DNA from: Hygrocybe punicea
Lineage: Eukaryota; Basidiomycota; Agaricomycetes; Agaricales; Hygrophoraceae
Direction of reading: 5' to 3'
DNA: 64,000 bases
Assembly: GCA_963556145.1 (NCBI GenBank)
Contig: OY744467.1
Span: 1,488,001-1,552,000 of the forward strand
Made by a program: the position numbers and the translations under genes
Notes under the pieces: generated by a model
Seen by the model: the letters and a program-made list of their open reading frames with translations, nothing else
Database searches by the model: none
What the model was told of the DNA's origin: nothing
Shown here: in pieces, positions 56,937 to 64,000 of the stretch
How positions within the stretch are numbered: the first letter of the stretch is position 1
Layout of the letters: every line of letters starts with the position of its first letter

Positions 56937-58454
56937 GAACACTTTCCAAGAGCTTGATGATAATGGTATAGTCCATTTCCATATTGCACCCTCGAACTTT
57001 CTTTCGTGGAGCACTGTGCAGCTTAAACAGAAAAAGCCTAGCATCCTTGCCCCACCTACCGTTATAAAACCTCTATCATACAGTAAACGAACACTCGTTA
57101 CACCTACGACATACATCACCATGTCTTGTTACGAAAATCGCATCCTTGATGGTGTTTACACTTCTATCTACGATCAACTTCAATCGATTTCGGCTCGTAC
57201 ACTCTCTCATGCAACTTACAAAACCGATTTTGGTCGCCAAATCACTCAACGCGGCAATTACAAATACTTCAATACTAACGACTACAAAGAATTCACCACG
57301 ATTGTATTCGGAGAGGTCTGTAGTTCGATTCTCGGGACAAATATTTCAGCCAAAGGAAATCATTTTCCTGGCCCTGACGGAAATGTTTGCTGATTCCACT
57401 CCTTCTGCAATGTGCTCTTAATTATCCTATGCTGCAGCCGATCACCGATAAAACTCAAATCAAAGATGTTCTCGTTCTCGCCAAACCAACCCTCGCACCT
57501 GAAGACTTGTCCCTCCTTTTCGACGACCAGATCGGAACATTGAACGAAATCCGTATTGCTGATGAAATAGAGGAACAAATGTTAGAAAACGTACGTTGCA
57601 TGATATATTCAAGTTGTATCATGCTAATTTTCCTTTCATTAGCCACCTTTTGTCAAAGAGTGGCTTAGGTCTAGCTCCTCCGACCCCAGCAAACCACTCG
57701 ACCTCCTTGTTGTTAATCTCCCTCCAAAATATGTGGTGCGTTCACAACTTATTCATATTACTTTACTTACATTCCCTTGTTAGGTTCCCGGCGATGTTAA
57801 ACTTGAAAAACCGCGCATTACTAAGAAACGTGTCCAAATGGCGACTTCCAACAATGAAACATTGGTCAATGATGAACAAGCCGTCCATGAACAGCAAAAT
57901 TTGAATCCGGATTGTACGCATCATCTTCTATTGCTTTGAAATGACGATATCTCTGACTACCTCCGACAGCTTATCATCTCTCCATCGGCGCATATTACCC
58001 TGCTGACTTACTGCCCGACCACCGAGGACAATATTTCCAGCATAAAAAATCCATGCTCGTCCAACTGGATATTCGAGATGTAGAAAACGACCTGGTTGCA
58101 CCGTGGAACATGTATGACAAACTTCGGCCTGGTACACTCGTTCTCATCACCGTGAAGCTCGTTGTTTGGATCATCAAAGCTGACTTTGACGGTGCCAAGG
58201 ACAAAAAAGTATGTCCAATGTTTTATTGCTGACATTACACACTCAATCATAAGCAGATTTACCAAGTTATCGCTGAGAAAATTCGTGTCCTCGCTGACTC
58301 CGATGAAGCTATAGAACTTCCTCCTATCCCCTCCCTACCCACTACACAAACAGCCTCTCCTTCCTCTGGCAAACGAACTGCTCCCGAATCCACCACAGAC
58401 GCTTTCACCACCTTCAGGTCTCCATCCAAGAAGATGAAAGTCGAACGCATGTAA
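56937..58454 (+). pseudogene. Uncharacterised Agaricomycete family gene, probably decayed
   Basis: Exon-like blocks in order are CYENRILDGVYTSIYDQLQS, GNYKYFNTNDYKEFTTIVFG, NYPMLQPITDKTQIKDVLVL, KPTLAPEDLSLLFDDQIGTL, PPFVKEWLRS, VPGDVKLEKPRITKKRVQMA, HKKSMLVQLDIRDVENDLVA, YDKLRPGTLVLITVKLVVWI, and IYQVIAEKIRVLADSDEAIE, with a tail ending KKMKVERM. I recall this layout from a large, unnamed mushroom protein family. The short beta-like blocks near the end could be an OB-like fold; that is speculation. Introns fit near 57322-57336 and 57594-57643, but frame changes near 57395 and near 57990 point to decay. Confidence 0.45.
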
Positions 58455-58980
58455 TTGTTTTCCCTTATGTTTCATGATTGTATTCTCTGTGCATTTCTGT
58501 AACGCTAGCATGTAAATACTCTGTAACGTGTAACTGACCTATATCTGATGGGCCTGCCGTCCTATTGCTTCATGTTCGCTGCCTTCTATTATTGCTTGGT
58601 GTACTTCGTATTTCTGTGTATGTGTCAGATCACAAATCATCCCATCGTAGTTTTCTTACTTGCGTGTTAAGCGCTAAGCACCGACGCGCTCGATGAACTT
58701 GAAAGCCGTCAACAGATCTCTAGCACCCACAAATCTTCGCTGAGTAAGCGCACTGGTAGCGGGCTTTGCCACAAATGTGGCCTTGTTCGACTTATCTTGG
58801 CTAGAGTAGGGGACAGAGCGAGTGAGTATATAGTGATGTGGTCTAGACTCTTGTCATAGGCTTTTTGGGGGAAATTGGGAGTTGTCTAGTGTGAGATAAG
58901 AAAGGGTTAGATTATTGGAATATATGATAGTGCAGTGGTTGTTGACCGCTAAGATATTTTATGTGGAATTTAATTATATT
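58455..58980. other. Intergenic, no gene seen
   Basis: About 525 bp, AT-rich towards the right. A candidate location for a Helitron right end, but no hairpin plus CTRR was recognised. Confidence 0.35.
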
Positions 58981-59340
58981 TACATCAGTAAATTTACATC
59001 TCCCTTTTTTTGCACTTTTGACACCTTGACCTTTTTCTCAACTTTTTTTGCCAACTTTTTTCACCTTTTGGTGCTTTAGCACCTTGAAAAAGTTTAAAGA
59101 TCTTACAGTTTTTTTTTCTAAACATCCTTTCATACCTTTTGACACTTTTTTCTCCCTAAAACAACTTTCAACACTTTTTTCGAAGTTTGCTAGACCTTTT
59201 TCGAAGTTATTTAGATTGAATTAATAGTGATAATTTTCGAAATAAATTCTACAAAGTAATTTTAAGCCCTGCCCGCCACCTGCCCGTCTACATCGCGATC
59301 GTCATCGTCTCGCCACCGCCGCTGCCAATGGGTGGTGGTG

Positions 59341-59935
59341 GCCAGCGTCGTCCTGCAACCATCGCTGCCAGTGGGTGGGGTCGTCGTCGTCCTGCTGCTG
59401 CTGCCAGTTGGCGGTGGTGACAGCCGACGTCGTCGTTGTCCTGCTTGCTGCTGCCAAGTGTGGTGGTGGCCAACGTCGTCCCGTGGCCGTCGCTGCCAGT
59501 GGGTGGGGTCGTCGTCGTCGTCCTGCTGCTACAGCCAGTTGGCGGTGGTGACAGCCGACGTCGTTGTTGTCCTGCTTGCTGCTGCCAAGTGTGGTGGTGG
59601 CCAACGTCGTCCCGCGGCCGTCGGTGCCAGTGGGTGGGGTCGTCGTCGTCGTCGTCGTCCTGCTGCTACAGCCAGTTGGCGGTGGTGACAGCCGTCATCG
59701 TCATTGTCCTGGCCAGTTGGCAGTGCTGGTGGCCGTCGTTGTTGTCGTCCTGCTTGCTATTACAAGTTGGCAGCGGTCGTGGTTGCCGTCCTGCTGCTGC
59801 CAATTGGCGGTGGTGACAACCGACGTTCGTTGTCCTGCTTGCTGCTGCCAGATGGCGGTCGTCGTTGCGGTCGTCGTCGTCCTGCTGCTGCTGCTGCCAG
59901 TTGGCAGTGGTGGTGGCGTCATCTTCAATGGTCAT
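59341..59935. repeat. GC-rich minisatellite, period about 125-137 bp
   Basis: GGCGGTGGTGACAGCCGACG or a close variant recurs at about 59410, 59541, 59678 and 59803. Units contain runs of GTC/CTG trinucleotides (CGTCGTCGTC, CTGCTGCTG) whose number varies, which changes the period. It creates long false open frames on both strands. Confidence 0.8.
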
Positions 59936-60487
59936 CGTCGTAGTGCCGTCTTGCCCTCGTTAGCGGGGATTGGGGATGGTGAGGCAGTTGGGTACGTACC
60001 TTATCAGCCCGGGTGTCCTCACACCTCTCCTTGTCGTTTCTTGTCAACGCCATCGTCCCTGTTGCCGTGTTGTCGTGTCTGTGGTCGAAGATCAGTGACG
60101 AAAATCGCTAAGTCAAAACTTACCGAAAGTGGCAACTGAGTGACGATGTTTGGCACTCCATTTTGCCAAACTTCGTCAAACGGTCCGTGCGCGATCTCAA
60201 ATCATATATAAGTCGTGCACAATCACTTCATTTACTATAGTACGTCACTGACTTTACTTGGCAGAATGAACATTCGTATATAACAATCTCATCATTTATT
60301 ATGTATATGTTATATGTGCTGCAATGCAATTATTTAATCCATTCATACTATCCTTATATGGTTATACAATTATATTAAATAAATAAATAATAAATTCTAC
60401 AATTTGAGATACGCTCATGATGCATCTAGCACTTGCAAAAGTTGGATCACTTAGAGAACTTTTTGTGTGCTTTTATCTACTTTTACA

Positions 60488-60536
60488 AGAGGTTTGACCT
60501 TTTCCAGGATAAGGGACTCGGCCTGGAAAAGGTCAA
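60488..60536. repeat. Inverted repeat (hairpin)
   Basis: GTTTGACCTTTTCCAGG is followed after a 10-12 nt loop by its complement CCTGGAAAAGGTCAAAC, a stem of about 17 bp. It lies inside the right subterminal part of the TIR element. Confidence 0.75.
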
Positions 60537-60789
60537 ACTCTTTTCAACTTTTCCCCCTTTTTCCACTTGAAAAAGGTGAAAAGGACCCAAAAAGGGGATG
60601 TGTAATTTTACTGATGTACCTCTCTCTGAGAGGGCTTTTATACTACTAGCTAAATCTACTAGAAGTTTCTTGTGGTAAGTAGAATAACTTCTGTGCTTCA
60701 GCATTACTAGTTGATTGCCCGTGTGCTTTGCCATGGTGGTTATTTTAACTTGATGTTATTTATTTTCAATTTATGTTCTGTTGTTCATC

Positions 60790-61060
60790 AATTTTTGATT
60801 TTATTTGAAAGTAATGGTGAGCAAAGGGAACAACCACCCATGCTGCAGTGGCTACTCATAGGAAAGTTATATGCCTTTTGTACCACTGATGTTTGTGAGC
60901 AAAGTGAACAAACACCAATGGCACTGATAACAGAGTTACATGCTTTTTGTGCCACTGATGTTTGTTTGCTTTGCTCACAAACACCTGTATCACCTGTTTT
61001 GCAGTGGCTACTCATAACCCAGTTACACACATTTGGTAGCACCCTGCTGCACAATTTACA
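60790..61060. repeat. Interspersed short repeats
   Basis: The words GTTTGTGAGCAAAG, CACTGATGTTTG and CAGTGGCTACTCATA recur two or three times at a spacing of about 75-175 bp, partly inverted. No coding character. Confidence 0.5.
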
Positions 61061-61094
61061 CTCATCTTTATGGGCTACGACAGAGACATCTGGC

Positions 61095-61285
61095 TATATG
61101 TAGCCTGTCCAGGGTTCAGTCCTGGCCCTCTCGGACCTGGGTCTGGTCCAGACCTTGAGGGGAGGTCTGAGGGTCCAGGCCAGCTCACAGCTGGACCAAC
61201 CCTGTTTAGAGGGTTCAGGGTTGGCTGCCTCACAGACCAGCCCTCAGGGTCAGACCCGGTTCAGACCTGGACCAACCCTAACAAA
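61095..61285. repeat. GGTCC/GGACC-rich palindromic zone
   Basis: A dense array of short inverted words (GGTCTGGTCCAGACC, CAGCTCACAGCTG, GGTTCAGACCTGGACC). It resembles the GAACC-rich subterminal zones of the hAT-like family at 6.2, 14.2 and 20.1 kb and probably belongs to the left end of the hAT copy that follows. Confidence 0.5.
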
Positions 61286-61659
61286 CATAGTGTCCATTAA
61301 TTTTATACACACCAATTGATTTGCTGTAACAAACTGATCCACACTAAGATAGTAGCATATGAGACAGTATAACAATGTGAACTTATTTGTCGGGGTGCAA
61401 ACATATTGGGGTGCAAACTGTAATCAAACACCAATTTTTTCGACCCAACTCATACAACTAATGGCTCAAGAACATGACTGGCCAGACCAAAGCCTCATCG
61501 TCCAAGGATCATGCTGCACGCAACCTTCCAAATGTGGTCTTGGCAATGATTATCCTATTACACCGCTTGAAGAGCTGAAACAGAGAGACAAATGAGGAAT
61601 AGTATTCTATTAGTGGCATTGGTCTGACCTTATATGAAGCCACTCAAAAGCCTTGGAAG

Positions 61660-62829
61660 ATGCCTAGTGAGAAAGACAACGATGACAATGTTTCGGATAC
61701 AGGGGACAGAATGTTGGAAAGGGGAACTGGAGGGAAGAATATCAGCCAAATGATCTTGAAGGATAGCACCTTTGAAGATGGTGATGCATGCCGACCTGAT
61801 GGAACACTGAAAGATGCGAGCAAAATGGAATGGCTGAACTCACCCTCAGATGCGAAATCCAAAGAACATGCATCAAGCTCGAAAAGAAAGTTAACTTCTG
61901 ACGATGAAGAATCAGACAATGAAAAGAATAGACTTCTGAAAGCCAAAGTAACTTACATTGATATTGCATTGCGCCGTGGTTCCTGACCAAGCATAAAGAT
62001 CCTGCAAGCATTCGCTCAAGTACTGGATTCTGATGATGAGGTTGAAGCAACTGTGCAATCTAAGGCGTGCCAAAAGGTAAGTGCCAGAATCAACTCGAGG
62101 AATTATAATCACTTACAGGGCACCAACCAGGGAAGAAAATGTGGGCAGAAACCAGTCCGAGGTGGGAACCAGGGAAAAGGCCATGCCAAGCAACCAGTGA
62201 GAAGCCAGTGCTTGACACAGAGAAAGAAAGCTTAGAAGAATCTAACGAGAGCAGTGAAGAAGGGGAGGAGGAGAGTGGGGATGGCAAGGGAAATGATCAA
62301 CCGGAACAAAGCAGACAAGGACATGTAAGTTTAGGTTACGTACTGTATACATGCTGTGTTACTGCATTCTCACTGCTTGTCAACAAGCCCAAGCAGAAGG
62401 ATGCTACAAAAGACCTTCGCTTGTGCATGAGGCAAGGTGAAGGTCACCATATCAACACCCGTGCGATGGTTAAAGGTTGGTACTGCAAATACTGTCTGTA
62501 AGTATTAGTATATCATCGTTATCTCAAATGTTGTACTCACCACCCTCCTCGGCAGTGACAAGTACAACTGTAAGAAGGCTGTGTTCTTAACTGGGAATGT
62601 CACCTCAAGGCGAAGGCATTTGTTATGGTGGGTTCTGGTTATTTTAGGCACCCCAAAAGCACTAATGTCCTTGCCTAGCTCCCACTTGGATGAATACTGG
62701 ACCATCTGCATTGACAATCAGATTGTACCAACCCTGCCAAAGGACTGGATGTGCCCTGCTGGCTGGAGACCTCTGAACGAGAAAGAAGACAAGTCTACTG
62801 GCATGTATGTGTGGTATCTTTACGATTGA
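61660..62829 (+). pseudogene. hAT transposase N-terminal region (BED-finger-like), decayed
   Basis: A hydrophilic, acidic frame from 61660 (108 codons, with SSSKRKLTSDDEESDNEK) is followed by exon-like blocks. These include KDATKDLRLCMRQGEGHHIN, GWYCKYCL and CKKAVFLTGNVTSRRRHL, which together look like the zinc-binding DNA-recognition region of mushroom hAT transposases, then LDEYWTICIDNQIVPTLPKD. Frame changes and stops between blocks show decay. It joins the catalytic part from 62,900. Confidence 0.5.
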
Positions 62830-62899
62830 GTTTGTTTGCTTAGTCTAATCCTGTCTATTCCAGCATGCACTTGAAACAACAGCCCATCACAGTTTTTAC

Positions 62900-64000
62900 T
62901 CGAAAAACATCGACACACTCAATCCCTGTTATGAAAGAAGGTATTAAGGAACATTCTCGCTATCATCACCACCTGCGATTTTCTGAGTGACAGTCTACTT
63001 GGACTTTCCAATCTTAATGGCCCTTTGGACAGTTGTTTCATTTCATCGAACATCCAGCAGTTTGGGGGTTCATCTCCTACCTCAATCCCAAGGTTGAGGA
63101 CAATGCAATTCCAAGAAAATCCTGTATTGCTGACGCCGTTAACACAAAAGTTGCGAAGTTGGAGGACATTACAATTGAGTTGATTAATGTATGTATCGAT
63201 GTCCTGTTTTATAACTGTTCTTGATGTGCTGTAGACTGTGAAGTCCAAGATTAGTATGATTTGGGATGGATGGTCAACGTGGAACCGTTGCCTGTACACC
63301 TCAGTCACCATTGTTCACATCCATTTGCCCCTGGACAATGACAACCTCTGGACCTTAAAGAGTTATCTCATTAAATTTAACCCAATGGTTGGCAGACACA
63401 CCAGCAAGATGATCAGCAAAGATCTTGTTCAGACTATCCGCAAGTTTAAATTCGGTAAAAAGGTATGTCCAACTAAAATCTTAACTTGAAGGATGATGAT
63501 GGTGTTGCACTAGCTCGGCTGGTTGGTTGGTGACAGTGTCAGTGCCAATGATGTCACTGTTCATTATGTGTGCAATAAACTTGACCCAAAAAAACTTTAT
63601 CTCAAACCCAGCGCAGATCTTGTAAGCAATGGTGTTTTTGTCTGCGGTTACCATCATTGACAGCATACATAGATGTGGAGGCTATGGCCTCAACAACTGC
63701 GATGGATTTTGAGCCAGGATATGTCCTCAGAAAGCTACTCACTTTTGTCAATCAAGTCCACATGAGTAGTGAAGGTGTCCGTGAATACCTGAACCATCTC
63801 TGTGTTGTAAATCAGCTCAAGCCAATCAAATTGCATTTGTGGGTTCGGTCATGATGGGGAAGTATGAGCAACTGTCTGGAGTCTACATTAAATATTCAAA
63901 AGGTCAGTTTGTTCTGTGATTCGTCTGTGCTACGCTCACTGTCATGTTAAGGTCATTGATTATTTCTGTCTCACGGCTGACATGAACGAAGACCTGCCAC
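62900..64000 (+). pseudogene. hAT-family transposase, catalytic region, decayed and cut by the window end
   Basis: Blocks in order: FIEHPAVWGFISYLNPKV, IPRKSCIADAVNTKVAKLED, an intron-like gap (63190-63235), VKSKISMIWDGWSTWNR (the region of the first catalytic Asp), YTSVTIVHIHLPLDNDNLW, then MVGRHTSKMISKDLVQTIRK. Later come YVLRKLLTFVNQVHMSSEGV, REYLNHLC, and LHLWVRS followed by a stop (TGA where CGA/Arg is expected) and WGSMSNCLESTLNIQK. The order matches hAT transposases of Agaricomycetes. Several stops and shifts make it non-functional, and the C-terminal dimerisation domain lies beyond the window. Confidence 0.75.

Larger units (their letters stand above)
58981..60618. mobile_element. Non-autonomous TIR element with an internal minisatellite
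   Basis: Left end TACATCAGTAAATTTACATC and right end (complement TACATCAGTAAAATTACACA) are inverted copies over about 30 bp, both leading into a T-rich CTCCCTTTTTT-type run. If the outer TA is a target duplication, the TIR starts CATCAGTAAA. The 1638-bp interior has no transposase, carries a GC-rich minisatellite (59341-59935), an AT-rich zone and a strong inverted repeat near the right end. The superfamily is open: TA duplication suits Tc1/mariner or PIF-related MITEs. Confidence 0.65.

Noticed and set aside
59302..60139. Long open frames on both strands (up to 191 codons)
   Set aside because: Created by the GTC/CTG-rich minisatellite; both strands open together, purely repetitive protein.
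1..64000. tRNA or rRNA genes
   Set aside because: No stretch with convincing A- and B-box motifs plus cloverleaf, and no rRNA-like sequence, was noticed by eye; a tRNA scan would settle this.

Overview
This window looks like chromosomal DNA of a mushroom-forming basidiomycete (Agaricomycetes). Core genes are split by many introns of about 45-75 nt with GT-AG (a few GC-AG) ends, genes are packed tightly, and both the protein families (DUF6698, a DUF6593-like protein, muskelin, Rpr2, CHZ1) and the transposons (Plavaka-like, hAT, PIF/Harbinger, Helitron, short LTR elements) fit that group. All calls come from reading the sequence and from remembered family motifs; no database search was run.

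Layout. (1) 1-22,350 is a transposon graveyard: a PIF/Harbinger transposase whose 5' half is inverted relative to its catalytic half; two fold-back hAT-type MITEs with perfect 8-bp target duplications (2557-3017 and 3345-3786); a hAT-like element (about 6155-14274) split by a young 6.3-kb LTR element (7601-13944) with apparently identical 1646-bp LTRs, a GACCT target duplication and no pol gene; a Plavaka-like transposase pseudogene (about 15.95-20.67 kb) interrupted by a 1.95-kb short-LTR element and by a hAT-like end; and a decayed DUF6698 gene. (2) 23.4-44.6 kb is a compact, transposon-free island of housekeeping genes: prefoldin subunit 4, muskelin, the CCR4 deadenylase, mevalonate diphosphate decarboxylase, an MBIP-like protein, RNase P subunit RPR2, a Yippee protein, a highly divergent G-alpha subunit, proteasome alpha-3, gluconokinase, the H2A.Z chaperone CHZ1, a DUF6593-like protein and a CTR copper transporter. 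(3) 44.8-58.5 kb holds a Helitron with an open 2303-codon Rep/helicase frame, followed at once by decayed fragments of host-like genes (the ESCRT-I gene VPS23/TSG101, a dual-specificity phosphatase, and an uncharacterised family). (4) 58.98-64 kb contains a 1.64-kb TIR element carrying a GC-rich minisatellite, further repeats, and a decayed hAT transposase running off the window end.

The core genes do not form one pathway; they are unrelated housekeeping functions in a dense, mostly divergent/convergent arrangement. The most interesting points are the Helitron with possibly captured gene fragments, the G-alpha protein that has lost both canonical GTPase catalytic residues, the near-overlapping RPR2/MBIP-like/Yippee cluster, and the nested short-LTR elements.
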